DNA of 64,000 nucleotides, from positions 181,328-245,327 of the forward strand of contig NZ_CP012841.1 of NCBI RefSeq assembly GCF_002073915.1, in the 5' to 3' direction. The notes below the pieces were generated by a model, which was not told where the DNA came from, ran no database searches, and saw only the letters and a list, made by a program, of their open reading frames with translations. This document shows positions 17,765 to 27,934 of this stretch, in pieces. Origin of the DNA: Candidatus Riesia pediculicola. Its GTDB lineage: Bacteria > Pseudomonadota > Gammaproteobacteria > Enterobacterales > Enterobacteriaceae. The first letter of the stretch is position 1, and the number at the start of each line of letters is the position of its first letter. The translations under genes and the position numbers were made by a program.

Positions 17765-19429
17765 ATGAATCAATCATTTAGTCAACTATTTAGAAAATCT
17801 CTAAAAGATCTAAAAATACGATCTGGATCACTAGTTCAGGGTAAAGTAATAAATATCGAAAAAGATACGATAATAATCGATACAGGATTAAAATCTGAAT
17901 CTTTTGTTCCAATAGGACAATTTAAGGATTCAAAAGGAAAAATTGAGGTAAATATAGGAGATACGGTAGATGTTATTCTTGAAACCATAGAGGACGGATT
18001 TGGAGAAACTGTAGTTTCAAGAGAGAAAGCGAAAAGGAATGCAATCTGGACTTTTTTAAAAGAATCTTATTCAGGAGGTAAAAAGATATCTGGAATCATA
18101 ACTGAAAAGGTAAAGGGAGGATTTGCAGTCGAAATAGAAGGAATTCGAGCTTTTCTTCCAGGATCTCTATTTGATGTTAGACCGATTAGAGATTTTTCTT
18201 CCAATAATTTAGAAGGAAAAGAAATAGAATTCAAGATTATCAAACTAGATCAAAGAAGAAACAATATAGTAGTGTCTAGAAAAGCAATAATTGAATCTGA
18301 GAATAATAATGATCGAATAAGTTTGTTAGAGAGCTTAAAAGAAGGAATAGAAGTTCCGGGAATTGTAAAAAATTTGACAGACTATGGAGCTTTTATTGAT
18401 CTAGGAGGAGTAGACGGGTTATTGCATATCACTGACATATCTTGGAAAAGAGTAAAACATCCAAGTGAGATAGTAAAGATAGGTGATAATATTAAAGTTA
18501 AAGTATTGAAATTTGATAAAGATAAAAGTAGAGTTTCACTGGGTTTGAAACAGTTAGGAATTGATCCGTGGAAAGGAATATTAGAGAAATATTCTCCAGG
18601 AAAGAAAATTGTTGGAAAAGTGACAAATATTACTGATTACGGCTGTTTTGTAGAGATCGAAGAAGGAATAGAAGGTTTGGTTCATGTTTCTGAAATAGAT
18701 TGGACTAAAAGGAATATACATCCTTCTAAGATAGTGAATATTGGAGAAGAGATTAAGGTTATGATATTGGATATAGATGAAAAAAGACGTCGTATATCGT
18801 TGGGTTTAAAGCAATGTCAACCGAATCCATGGAAACAATTCTCAGAAGCTCATTCAAAAAATGATCGTGTAGAAGGGAAAATAAAGTCCATTACTGATTT
18901 CGGAATATTCATCGAACTAAATGGTGGAATAGATGGATTAGTACACTCTTCTGATGTATCTTGGGACAATTCGTATGAGGAAGAATCAGTTAAATATAAA
19001 AAAGGAGATCTAATATCTGCTGTAGTTTTGCAAGTTGATTTTGAGAGAGAAAGAATATCTTTAGGAATTAAACAACTTTCTGAAGATCCAATTCAAAAAT
19101 ATTCTAAAAAATATAAAAAAGGAGATAAAATTTTCGGTAAGGTGATTTCTATAGAAGAAAAGGAAGTCATCATATCTTTAGAAAACAAAATATTAGGAAA
19201 ATTATACGTTCCTGAGAACGTACCAGAAAATTATCAAGTTGGAAAACAAATTCCAGTTAAATACATTGGAATTGACAGAAAAAGTAGAATGATTATCGCT
19301 TCGATTTATGAAAAGTTTAATTTATCAATAGAAAAGGAAAGAAAAGTTTGCGAAAATCATGAAAAAAAAGAAAGAAATAAATTTTCCAATATTATGATTG
19401 AGGCTTTTAAAGCAGCGAAAAATGAATAG
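17765..19429 (+). CDS. rpsA: 30S ribosomal protein S1
   Basis: mRNA-binding protein of the small subunit, needed for initiation on structured or weak-SD messages. 554 residues (E. coli 557). Six S1 OB-fold repeats can be seen; repeats 3-6 each contain a DYG/DFG-type motif ([18 protein letters not shown] near 202, [19 protein letters not shown] near 287, [19 protein letters not shown] near 374). Both the N-terminal ribosome-binding domain ([13 protein letters not shown]) and the last repeat are retained, so it is full length, unlike the shortened S1 of some bacteria. Confidence 0.97.
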   Translation: MNQSFSQLFRKSLKDLKIRSGSLVQGKVINIEKDTIIIDTGLKSESFVPIGQFKDSKGKIEVNIGDTVDVILETIEDGFGETVVSREKAKRNAIWTFLKESYSGGKKISGIITEKVKGGFAVEIEGIRAFLPGSLFDVRPIRDFSSNNLEGKEIEFKIIKLDQRRNNIVVSRKAIIESENNNDRISLLESLKEGIEVPGIVKNLTDYGAFIDLGGVDGLLHITDISWKRVKHPSEIVKIGDNIKVKVLKFDKDKSRVSLGLKQLGIDPWKGILEKYSPGKKIVGKVTNITDYGCFVEIEEGIEGLVHVSEIDWTKRNIHPSKIVNIGEEIKVMILDIDEKRRRISLGLKQCQPNPWKQFSEAHSKNDRVEGKIKSITDFGIFIELNGGIDGLVHSSDVSWDNSYEEESVKYKKGDLISAVVLQVDFERERISLGIKQLSEDPIQKYSKKYKKGDKIFGKVISIEEKEVIISLENKILGKLYVPENVPENYQVGKQIPVKYIGIDRKSRMIIASIYEKFNLSIEKERKVCENHEKKERNKFSNIMIEAFKAAKNE

Positions 19430-19776
19430 TTTGATCAAAGATTTTTTATTCAAATGTTTAAACTTCATTTATATTATTCTTCAATATATTAAAGAAAGCT
19501 TGATTTTCGATATTTTTTCTGATCATTTTATTTTTTGTATTGATTTTTCTATAATGCATAAAATAAAAATTTTTGAGAAGTTCGTATATTATCAACTTCT
19601 TAATCCTTGTTGAAAAATATAAATTTTTCTTTCTATAGGATTCTTGGTCTTTTATAGTCCATAATTGTATTTGAGAAAGTATTGTAGATTTTTTTGGAAG
19701 AAGAAAGAAGACAAATAGAATTCTTTTAGTTCGAAATGACTGTATATAGAATATACTACGTAGACTTTATGCCAAG
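19430..19776. other. Spacer without recognisable gene
   Basis: Between rpsA and ycaR, where E. coli has ihfB, ycaI, msbA, lpxK and ycaQ. No readable remnant was found. GAGAAGTT...AACTTCTT at about 19575-19600 can form an 8-bp hairpin and might end the rpsA transcript. Confidence 0.35.
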
Positions 19777-19941
19777 ATGGACAAATTTTTAATCAACATC
19801 ATTGCATGTCCTATATGTACTGGAAGATTAGTTCACAGTAAAAAAAATTCTGAATTAATTTGTCAAAAAGATCGAGTGGCTTTTCCGATTAAGAAAAATA
19901 TATTGGTTTTAATGGAAGAAAAAAGCAGAAAAGTTATTTGA
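19777..19941 (+). CDS. ycaR: UPF0434/Trm112-like small protein YcaR
   Basis: A 54-residue gene beginning MDKFLINIIACPICTGRLVH, close to E. coli YcaR ([20 protein letters not shown]). The family is a small zinc-ribbon-like fold related to Trm112; here CPIC and a later C (LICQKD) are conserved, plus the AFPI..NILVLM segment (E. coli AFPLRDGIPVLL). Its role is not firmly established. In E. coli it lies between ycaQ and kdsB; both are absent here, leaving ycaR alone between rpsA and the porin gene. Its preservation amid so much loss indicates selection. Starts with ATG and ends with TGA. Confidence 0.9.
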   Translation: MDKFLINIIACPICTGRLVHSKKNSELICQKDRVAFPIKKNILVLMEEKSRKVI

Positions 19942-20048
19942 AGATTTCGTAAAATCACATAAGTTTTATAGTTTTTGATTTTTTTCTAAAGATTCTCTTA
20001 ATAAGAGGGTTTGATTTTTTTTGAACAAAAAAAAATAAAGTTATACTT

Positions 20049-21122
20049 TTAAAATTCATACTCTATTCCAAATAGAGCAGAATTTTTTCCTAAAAAATTT
20101 CTCTCATAAAAACTAGGAACATTGAATTGATAATTCAATTTTGCGATTAAGTTCTTATCAAACCGATAAGATGCTCCTAAATGAATAGATTTCTTATTGG
20201 AATCTTCTTGAAGATCATTCAAACTACTACTAGAGAATTGTTTTTTATTTGAGAACCCTAAAAATGGTCTAAATTTAGTTTTTTCGAAAAGAGTTTCGAA
20301 AACTAAACTAAAATTTTTCAAATTATTTTTTTGTGTTTTCTCAATTTTTTGGAATTTATAAACGTTTTCGTCGATTAACGTATCTTCATAAATTAAAGAA
20401 ACACAGAAGTTTTTTTTAAAATTCTTATACTGCAACCCAACATTCCAAGACTTTATGTCCTGAAAATTCATCTGGTTTTGTTCATACAATCTAGATTGTC
20501 CAATATCTAAATATGATCCTCCTATCTTTAACCCATATCCAAGATCATAATCGGTAGAAAAACCAAGCCCTGGATAAACCGTCAAAACGGTTTCATTTAA
20601 TTTTCTGAGATTTTTTCCATAATACTGAACAGCAAAATTCAATTTATTTTGAGTACCAAAGAAATTTCTATATGTCAAAAGATTATAGTGTACATTTTTT
20701 ATTTTTTGAATTGGATGAGAATGTTTATCTTCTATCCGATCTTGAATAAGTTGAGTCCACTTCCTAATATCGTATAATATTGTGTGGTTCTTTCCATATT
20801 CTAATAAACCAAACTTTTCAGAATCTAAACCTACGTTGGTTAAATTACTTCTACTATAACTATTATTCTTAGAGTGGCTCATCCCTGTTTCTAACTCAAA
20901 ATTTCCGAAACCCGTTAATCCGTGAGATATTACTTTTTTTCCTGTAATTCGAACATTTGTTTGATTTAAAGTTTCTTCGTTTAAGAAATCGGAACGATTG
21001 TTTTGTATTCCAATGGATCCGAAAATCTCTATTCTTTGACCGTTTTTATCATAGACTTCTAAAGCATGAACTGAACGAATCAATATGCTTAACGAAAATA
21101 CAATAAAAAGAATCCTCTTCAT
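20049..21122 (-). CDS. ompF: OmpF/OmpC-type outer-membrane porin
   Basis: General trimeric porin for passive entry of small solutes. From the ATG at 21122 a signal peptide MKRILFIVFSLSILIRSVHA precedes LEVYDKNGQRIEIFG, matching the mature porin start AEIYNKDGNKVDLYG. An ATG at 21146 would add eight residues. GLTGFGNFELE and FGLLEYGKNHTILYDIRKWT match the OmpF beta-strand 2-3 and L3-region landmarks. It ends in aromatic F (FGIEYEF), the outer-membrane assembly signal. Order ompF-asnS-pncB on one strand is as in E. coli, which supports OmpF. Loops are shorter and diverged. Confidence 0.9.
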   Translation of the reverse strand: MKRILFIVFSLSILIRSVHALEVYDKNGQRIEIFGSIGIQNNRSDFLNEETLNQTNVRITGKKVISHGLTGFGNFELETGMSHSKNNSYSRSNLTNVGLDSEKFGLLEYGKNHTILYDIRKWTQLIQDRIEDKHSHPIQKIKNVHYNLLTYRNFFGTQNKLNFAVQYYGKNLRKLNETVLTVYPGLGFSTDYDLGYGLKIGGSYLDIGQSRLYEQNQMNFQDIKSWNVGLQYKNFKKNFCVSLIYEDTLIDENVYKFQKIEKTQKNNLKNFSLVFETLFEKTKFRPFLGFSNKKQFSSSSLNDLQEDSNKKSIHLGASYRFDKNLIAKLNYQFNVPSFYERNFLGKNSALFGIEYEF

Positions 21123-21301
21123 TATTTTATGAATGTTTTTGATCATAAAAAAATCATATTGAAGAAATGGAATTTTAAAAAATTGAATAATTCACTGTTC
21201 ATTATCTTTGGCAAGACTAAAGAACATCGATACGTCATTTAGATTTCCAAACTTTTCGAATCGAATATAAAAAATCATCCATATTCCACAAAAACTAAGA
21301 A

Positions 21302-22702
21302 CTAAAACTTTGCATTTCGTATAGTTCTCGGAAAAGGAATAACTTCCCGAACATTTTTCATTCCGGTTGTATAGGCAACTAATCTTTCAAAACCTAATCC
21401 AAATCCAGAATGAGGAACCGTTCCATAACGACGAAGATCTAGGTACCATTCATAATTTTTTTTCTTTATTCCCTTCTCTTTCATATTTTTACATATCTTA
21501 GAATATATTTCTTCCCTTTGCGAACCCCCGATGATTTCACCAAGTGGAGGTATTAAAAGATCCATCGATGCAACTGTTTTTTGATCTTCGTTTAATTTCA
21601 TATAAAAAGGTTTAATACCTTTCGGATGATTTTTAATGATTATCGAATTGTTGAAATATTTTTCAGTCAAGTACTTTTCTTGTTTTTCAGAAATATCCTT
21701 CTCTATTAATTTCGAACTTAAGTTATTCTCCATTCTACTTAATATTTTTATTACATCGTGAAACTCTACTTGAATTATATCGGATATGATGAACTTTTCT
21801 AATCTTTTAAGGATATTAATCCCAGTCTTTTTTGATAAAAAGAGCAAATCTTCTTCTCTATTTTCCAAAATATTTTTGAAAACATATTTGAGCATGTTTT
21901 CGGATAATTGAATTAGCTCAGAAAGATCCAAAAAAGATGCTTCTAGTTCTAACATCCAAAATTCTGCCAAATGTTTTCTTGTGTTGGAAGGTTCTGCACG
22001 AAAAGTTGGCCCAAATGAATATACTTTACTAAGAGAGCATGCATAAGCTTCCAAGTTTAATTGTCCAGAAACTGTCAAAAAAGTTTTTTTTCCAAAAAAA
22101 TCTTTACTAAAATCTATCTTTCCAAGTTTTGTAATTGGTAAGTTATTTAAGTCTAAAGAAGAAACACAGAACATCTTACTTGATTTTTCTGTATCGACAG
22201 TTGTAATAATTGGAGTAGAGACTAATAAGTAACCATTTTCTTTTAGAAAAGAATGGATAAAATATATCAAATCACTTCGTATTCTAGAAATAGAACCTAT
22301 AATATTAGTTCTTGATCTAAGATGAGATACCTTTCTAAGATACTCAAAACTATGTTTTTTAATAGATATTGGATAATTTTCTGGATCTTTTACATTCCCA
22401 ACCACTTTGATATCAGTGCTTAATAATTCAAATTTCTGTTCTTTTCCAATTGATAAACTCAAATTTCCAATTATTTCCAAAGAAAATCCAGTAGTAATTG
22501 ATAAAATTTTTTTTCGATAATTTTGAATAATCTTTTCTTTAACAACCACTTGTAAAGTTTTCAAGCAAGATCCATCATAAAAATCTATAAAAGAGATTCC
22601 CAGTTTCGAATCTCTTCTGGATTTCACCCATCCTGTTACTTTAATTTTTTCTCCTATTTTTACTTTTTCATTAAAAATATCAACTATTGGAACTGCAATC
22701 AT
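21302..22702 (-). CDS. asnS: Asparaginyl-tRNA synthetase
   Basis: Class IIb synthetase. 466 residues, the same as E. coli. The N-terminal OB-fold anticodon-binding domain (GWVKSRRDSKLGISFIDFYD) occupies about residues 1-110. Motif 2 is in TFRAEPSNTRKHLAEFWMLE near residue 230, and motif 3 is in GFGLGFERLVAYTTG near residue 437. ATG start at 22702. Neighbours ompF and pncB keep E. coli order. Confidence 0.98.
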   Translation of the reverse strand: MIAVPIVDIFNEKVKIGEKIKVTGWVKSRRDSKLGISFIDFYDGSCLKTLQVVVKEKIIQNYRKKILSITTGFSLEIIGNLSLSIGKEQKFELLSTDIKVVGNVKDPENYPISIKKHSFEYLRKVSHLRSRTNIIGSISRIRSDLIYFIHSFLKENGYLLVSTPIITTVDTEKSSKMFCVSSLDLNNLPITKLGKIDFSKDFFGKKTFLTVSGQLNLEAYACSLSKVYSFGPTFRAEPSNTRKHLAEFWMLELEASFLDLSELIQLSENMLKYVFKNILENREEDLLFLSKKTGINILKRLEKFIISDIIQVEFHDVIKILSRMENNLSSKLIEKDISEKQEKYLTEKYFNNSIIIKNHPKGIKPFYMKLNEDQKTVASMDLLIPPLGEIIGGSQREEIYSKICKNMKEKGIKKKNYEWYLDLRRYGTVPHSGFGLGFERLVAYTTGMKNVREVIPFPRTIRNAKF

Positions 22703-22805
22703 TTTATTTCCTTTTTTAGAGAGTTTAATTTAAATTTTCAAAAAAGTTGAATACAATTTAAAATTTATTTGAACGAAAAGAGATCTTTTTTCCGAAATGT
22801 AGCAA

Positions 22806-24008
22806 TTAAAACAGATTAAAAATGCGAATTAACCTTTTAAAGAATTTTGGATCCTTACAAATCATTTTTTCTGGACTATCGGATATTTTAGCAACTGGTT
22901 TTCCATTACATTCTGTCAATTTAATAACAATATTAAGAGGATTGACTCCAGGAATATTACAAGTCAGCTTTGTTCCAATTCCAAAGATTAAATTTATCTT
23001 CTTATGAAATCTTTTGTATAAAGATAAAGATTGCTGAAAATTAAGATTATCAGAAAAAACTAAAGTCTTTTCAGTTGGATTGATTCTAAAATGTATATAA
23101 TGATCTATGGCCTTTTCAGCCCATTTTACTGGATCTCCAGAGTCATGTCTTAATCCAATATATTTTTTTGCTAAAGATATATCAAAATCTTTTAAAAAAG
23201 CGTTCATCGTTATGCAATCCGTTATTGCAACGCCAAGTTCTTTCGGATATTCGTTCAACCATATTTTTAACGCTTCTTTTTGACTTTCTGATAATTTACT
23301 GGCAATTTGCTGATGCGCCTGAAACCATTCATGAGATTGTGTTCCAAATGGAGAAATATGAAGTTCCTTAGCTAAATAATAGTTACTGGTTCCAAAAAAA
23401 TAAGGAAAACTTTTTTTTAACTCTTTTACTATATGGAAATGTATTGATTTAGAGAAACGACGACGAGTTCCAAAATCTACTATTCTGAAATATTTTAGAT
23501 CTATACTTTGTTTTTTGGCAATATAAAAGAGATTTTCCATATCCAGATATAGTTGACGGATAGCTTTTTCTTTAATTTTTAAATCGGAATTTTGATCTTT
23601 ATGGATCAGTTCGCTTACCATAGATAGCAAAGGAACTTCCCAAAGAATTACCTTATACCAATATCCACTAATTCTAATTCTAAGATTATCGTTTGAATTG
23701 CTATAAATCAAAACTTGACTTGGATCAAAACGAAATTTTCTTAACCAATTCAGATAATCCTTTTTAAAGTAAGGAAAATTATTCAAGTAAAAATATTCTT
23801 CTTTAGTTAAAGAGATATCTTTCATTAAATTAATTTGATATTGTATTGCGTAGATGTATTTTTTTAGTATTTCCTGTTTTCTACATTGTAGCTCTGCTAC
23901 TACAGAAACTTTTTTATAATAGTGGAAGACAGCTTGTTGCATATGAAGCTTATATGCATCAGTATCCAGTATGGAAGTAATGATTGGAGATTGAAATAAT
24001 TTTTTCAT
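22806..24008 (-). CDS. pncB: Nicotinate phosphoribosyltransferase
   Basis: First step of NAD salvage, joining nicotinate and PRPP. The ATG at 24008 with GAAG upstream gives 400 residues, the E. coli length; a TTG at 24020 in frame is less likely. LDTDAYKLHMQQAVFHYY near the N-terminus, DFGTRRRFS near residue 197, GTSNYYLAKEL, the EWFQAHQ active-site region and GLRHDSGDPVKW near 290 are all conserved. Suggests dependence on nicotinate from the host. Confidence 0.97.
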   Translation of the reverse strand: MKKLFQSPIITSILDTDAYKLHMQQAVFHYYKKVSVVAELQCRKQEILKKYIYAIQYQINLMKDISLTKEEYFYLNNFPYFKKDYLNWLRKFRFDPSQVLIYSNSNDNLRIRISGYWYKVILWEVPLLSMVSELIHKDQNSDLKIKEKAIRQLYLDMENLFYIAKKQSIDLKYFRIVDFGTRRRFSKSIHFHIVKELKKSFPYFFGTSNYYLAKELHISPFGTQSHEWFQAHQQIASKLSESQKEALKIWLNEYPKELGVAITDCITMNAFLKDFDISLAKKYIGLRHDSGDPVKWAEKAIDHYIHFRINPTEKTLVFSDNLNFQQSLSLYKRFHKKINLIFGIGTKLTCNIPGVNPLNIVIKLTECNGKPVAKISDSPEKMICKDPKFFKRLIRIFNLF

Positions 24009-24409
24009 GAAAATCTTCAAAATAATGGATTGATATCTGAAAATACTTAGATGATTAAGATTAGAAAATTATTATATAATTATATGAATATAGCATCCAT
24101 TTTAATAGATATGAAAAATTTGGTATAAATGAGAAATTTGGAATTTGTTCTGATTAAATAATTTAGAAATTTGGAAAATTTTTTATTTTTTACAATTTAT
24201 TTAAGATAAGATATTGTTAAACATAAAATATTCGGATAAGAATAAGGATAAGATTTCTGCTAAAGATGTATCTTAAAAAAATTAAATAACTTTCTGCATA
24301 ATCTTTTATTGAGAATAAAGAAGTTACTGAATGTTTGTTCGAAAATTTTCTTATATTTTTAATTGAAAAAAAAATAGAAACTTTATTTTATTTATTCAGA
24401 TTATTTAAA
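24009..24409. other. Spacer without recognisable gene
   Basis: About 400 AT-rich bases between pncB and the MATE gene. No tRNA fold, open frame or readable remnant was seen. Confidence 0.4.
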
Positions 24410-25735
24410 TTATAAATTTAATCTTTTTGCTTCCCATTTTTTTGATTTCCATCTGATAGAGTTAATAATTCCTCTTATCCATTCATCAATTAAGAATCCA
24501 GTCCATATTCCAAATAATCCCATCTTCATGACTATTCCAAATAGATAACTTAATGGAATAGCAATTCCGAACATAGAAAACACAGCAATTAAAAAAGGAA
24601 AATTAACGTCTCCAGTTGCTCTTAAAGAGTTTACCATGATGATATTTAAAGTTCTTCCCGGCTCTAAGAAGACAGATAATAAAAAAAGAGGAATTAAAAT
24701 CTCAGTAACATCTTCGTCTTGAACAATCGATCGTAAGATCTCAATTTTAAAAAGCCAAAATAAAAAAACCACTAAAACAGTTACTATAAAACCAACTTTT
24801 AAACTTTTCATTCCTGTTGAGTAAGCTTCCTCGAACTTTTTAGATCCTACTAAATAACCAACAATGATTTCATTTCCAATACTAATAGATAGTCCAAAAA
24901 GCATGATAAAGAGAGATATTTGAAAATACAATGTCTGAGCTGCCATAAACTTTTCTCCCATCATTCCAATAAAGGAATATATGATCATATAATGTATAGT
25001 CCATACCAGATTTTCACCAGCTGAGGGTAACCCAACTTGTAGCATTTTACTCAAAATTTTTTTAGATCCACCGAAGAGAAAATGAGGAACGAATTTAATC
25101 TTTAATCTAATAAATAGCAAGAAAAGCAAAGCGAATAGAGAGATTGTTCTTCCAATTAAAGTCGAATAAGAAATTCCTATTAATCCTTGATTATGAATTC
25201 CAAAAAATCCGAACAAGAATATCAAGTTTCCAAAAATAATAATTAAGTTAGAAATTAATGTAACAAACATTGCCGATTGTGATCTTCCATACACACGTAA
25301 ACAAGCAGATGTAATGATAGAAATTGATTCAAGTATTAAACATAGAGCAAGTTTTTTGAGATAGAAAAAACTTTGATTAAACAGGTGGTTAGGAGTATTC
25401 ATAAAGTTTAATATATTGCGTCCAAAACATAATATGATCGCTGAACTAATACATCCTAATAGAAAATTAAAGGAAATTGCTGTATGAATTGCTTGGATAG
25501 ATTGTTCTTTTTTTCCCGCTCCTAAATATTGCGCAATAACTATACTACATCCTACACTAATAAAACTGAATAAAGTAATAAAGAAATCAAATATTTGATT
25601 TCCAACCCCCATCGAAGCTAAATAAGAAGTAGATAAATAGCTAACCATATAAGTATTAATTAATAACATGGAAAAATGCAAAAATATATCAATAAAAATT
25701 GGCCAGCTAAGTGAATAGAGTGATTTATTAATCAT
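24410..25735 (-). CDS. MATE-family efflux transporter
   Basis: Multidrug and toxic-compound extrusion family membrane antiporter. 441 residues with about twelve hydrophobic segments in two pseudo-repeats. The N-terminal half begins LSWPIFIDIFLHFSMLLINT and contains MGVGNQIFDF and GCSIVIAQYLGAGKK, typical of the family; the second half has VGLPSAGENLVWTIHYMII and GNEIIVGYLVGSKKFEEA. It resembles the NorM/YeeO/Bacillus-type MATE proteins more than a specific E. coli member, so I give no symbol. It lies where E. coli gene order breaks (between pncB and hpt). Substrate unknown; export of a metabolite such as a cofactor is possible. Confidence 0.88.
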   Translation of the reverse strand: MINKSLYSLSWPIFIDIFLHFSMLLINTYMVSYLSTSYLASMGVGNQIFDFFITLFSFISVGCSIVIAQYLGAGKKEQSIQAIHTAISFNFLLGCISSAIILCFGRNILNFMNTPNHLFNQSFFYLKKLALCLILESISIITSACLRVYGRSQSAMFVTLISNLIIIFGNLIFLFGFFGIHNQGLIGISYSTLIGRTISLFALLFLLFIRLKIKFVPHFLFGGSKKILSKMLQVGLPSAGENLVWTIHYMIIYSFIGMMGEKFMAAQTLYFQISLFIMLFGLSISIGNEIIVGYLVGSKKFEEAYSTGMKSLKVGFIVTVLVVFLFWLFKIEILRSIVQDEDVTEILIPLFLLSVFLEPGRTLNIIMVNSLRATGDVNFPFLIAVFSMFGIAIPLSYLFGIVMKMGLFGIWTGFLIDEWIRGIINSIRWKSKKWEAKRLNL

Positions 25736-26228
25736 ATTATGATTTTTTGAATGGAAGTTTGATTGTTTGAATTAATTATTTTAAAGGATATAATTCTTAT
25801 AAATTGATTCAAATTAATAATTGATCGATAAACTTTAATTTGTTCAGTAAAAAATCTTTTATCAAATTAATTTATGCTGATTCATTTTATTTTATTCAGT
25901 TTGTCAAATTTTTGAAAATATATTTTTAAAATATAGAGGCGTGATTTTTTAAATTATCATTAAGACTTTTTATTCAAAGATATGGAAAGGAAATGGTATT
26001 ATCAAAAATTTAACTTTCTATAAAAAGTTATTAAACATGATTTAGTAAAATATCATTATTAAATTTCACAAATAATATGATATCAAACTGATTAGATTAA
26101 ATTATTAAAAATTAATTATCTCTTAATAAAAGATACAATGAGCAAAACAAGGAATAATTTTTCGAAAAAAAAGGGAGTTTTTATTCCAAATACACTTACA
26201 AAAGATATTTTTGAAAAACATTTAATCT
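25736..26228. other. Spacer without recognisable gene
   Basis: Nearly 500 bases between the divergent MATE and hpt genes, which must hold both promoters. A 44-codon frame at 26138-26272 overlaps hpt and matches nothing I know. Confidence 0.4.
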
Positions 26229-26753
26229 ATGAAAGAAACTGTGCATTTCATGATTTCCGAAAAGGATATTAAGAAACGTATCCAAGAGATTGCTAAAAAG
26301 ATAGCAGATTATTATCGATCGAAGAAAGGTAAGTTAGTTTTGGTCGGTATTTTAAAAGGATCCTTTATATTTATATCAGATTTATGTAGAAAGATTGATC
26401 TTCCTCATGAAATTGATTTTATGATAGTTTCTAGCTATCGAAATGGATTTCAATCGAATGAAAATGTTCGAATAATCAAAGATTTAGATCAAAATATTCG
26501 AAAAAAAAATATAGTTATTGTGGAAGACGTTGTAGATTCAGGAAACACTTTGAAAAAAATTCTACGAGTCTTGCAATCTAGAAAACCAAAGTCCATTAAG
26601 ATATGCACTCTTTTCAGCAAGCCATCTAAAAGGGAAGTAAAAATATCTATAAAATGGATTGGGTATTCTATTCAAGATCGATTTATTGTCGGATATGGAA
26701 TAGATTATTCACAAAAATATCGTCACTTACCCTACATAGGGTATGTTCTATGA
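26229..26753 (+). CDS. hpt: Hypoxanthine phosphoribosyltransferase
   Basis: Converts hypoxanthine to IMP with PRPP. 174 residues (E. coli 178). The PRPP-binding motif VIVEDVVDSGNTL is near residue 97 and the flexible-loop segment VSSYRNG near residue 74. YGIDYSQKYRHLPYIGYVL closes the protein as in E. coli. It feeds IMP into the branch used by PurB. The E. coli neighbour can (carbonic anhydrase) is missing; yadG follows. Confidence 0.97.
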   Translation: MKETVHFMISEKDIKKRIQEIAKKIADYYRSKKGKLVLVGILKGSFIFISDLCRKIDLPHEIDFMIVSSYRNGFQSNENVRIIKDLDQNIRKKNIVIVEDVVDSGNTLKKILRVLQSRKPKSIKICTLFSKPSKREVKISIKWIGYSIQDRFIVGYGIDYSQKYRHLPYIGYVL

Positions 26754-26990
26754 AATCAGTGTTTTAAAGAAACTTTCTGTTTTTTAATCCTTTCGAAAGA
26801 CATTCATATAAAGGATATTATTAAAAATAATATTTTTATATCAAGAAAGGAAAACATTTAGAAGCTTTTCAGATAAGAAGAATGTTTTTAAGAATGATTA
26901 GTTTTTCATCTCAATGAAACTCTTGAGTAACTGCTTTTCTTAAAGATATTGGATTTTATTAATAGATTTTTATCTCTTAAAAAAATTAAA

Positions 26991-27920
26991 ATGTCTAAAC
27001 AATATGCCTTAAAGATCATTCAACTAAAAAAAAAGTATTATGGAAAAATTAGAGCATTGGATGGAATTAATTTAAAAGTTAAAGTTGGAGATTTTTATGC
27101 TTTATTGGGTCCGAATGGAGCAGGAAAATCTACTATAATTGGAATCATTAGTTCTTTAATAAACAAAGATAGTGGAAAAGTAGAGGTATTTGGTTATGAT
27201 TTAGATCAAGATGAAATGAATGTAAAAAGGCAATTTGGTTTAGTTCCACAAGAATTTAATTTCAATCCATTCGAATTTGTTTTACAAATTCTTTTAAATC
27301 AAGCTGGATACTATGGAGTTTCCAGAAACTTGGCTTATTTAAGAGCAAAAGAAATTCTATCTCAATTATCTTTATGGGATAAAAGAAATAGTTCCGCTAG
27401 AGATTTGTCTGGAGGAATGAAAAGAAGATTGATGATAGCTAGAGCTCTAATGCATAATCCAAAACTATTGATATTAGACGAGCCAACAGCTGGAGTTGAT
27501 ATCGAGCTCAGAAGATCCACTTGGAATTTTCTGAAATTATTAAATTTTAAAGGTACCACAATTATACTAACTACACATTATTTGGAAGAAGCTGAAACAC
27601 TTTGTAGGAATGTTGGAATCATTCAAAAAGGGAAATTAATCGAAAATACTAGTATTAGAGAACTGTTGAATCGATTGGAATCAGAAACTTTTATCTTTAA
27701 TCTAGATCGTGCAAGCAAAAATCTTAATTTAAAAAATTATTTATTTAAATTGATCGATCGATTCACATTGGAGGTCGTTGTTTCAAAAGGTCAGGGTTTA
27801 TATGATCTTTTTAAACAGTTTTCAGACCAAAGAATTAAAATTAATAGCATGAAAAACAAAGTCAACAGATTAGAAAATTTGTTCATTAACCTAATGAGAA
27901 AAAAGATAGATTCGATGTAA
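26991..27920 (+). CDS. yadG: ABC transporter ATP-binding protein YadG
   Basis: ATPase subunit of the YadGH exporter. The frame is open from a TTG at 26949, but the ATG at 26991 (MSKQYALKIIQLKKKY) matches the E. coli start and gives 309 residues (E. coli 308). Walker A GPNGAGKSTII is near residue 41, signature LSGGMKRRLMIARAL near 137, Walker B LLILDEPTAGVD near 158, and the H-loop TTHYLEEAE near 191. Strong conservation (VPQEFNFNPFE) suggests selection for function. Substrate is not established in E. coli. Confidence 0.96.
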   Translation: MSKQYALKIIQLKKKYYGKIRALDGINLKVKVGDFYALLGPNGAGKSTIIGIISSLINKDSGKVEVFGYDLDQDEMNVKRQFGLVPQEFNFNPFEFVLQILLNQAGYYGVSRNLAYLRAKEILSQLSLWDKRNSSARDLSGGMKRRLMIARALMHNPKLLILDEPTAGVDIELRRSTWNFLKLLNFKGTTIILTTHYLEEAETLCRNVGIIQKGKLIENTSIRELLNRLESETFIFNLDRASKNLNLKNYLFKLIDRFTLEVVVSKGQGLYDLFKQFSDQRIKINSMKNKVNRLENLFINLMRKKIDSM

Positions 27921-27934
27921 TTGAGGAAAAAAAG

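Noticed and set aside
19398-19613. 71-codon plus-strand frame over the rpsA end
   Set aside because: Begins inside rpsA in another frame, hydrophobic AT-rich translation, no match to ihfB or any neighbour.
26138-26272. 44-codon ATG frame overlapping the hpt start
   Set aside because: Overlaps hpt by 44 bases, no similarity known to me, and no Shine-Dalgarno; likely chance.
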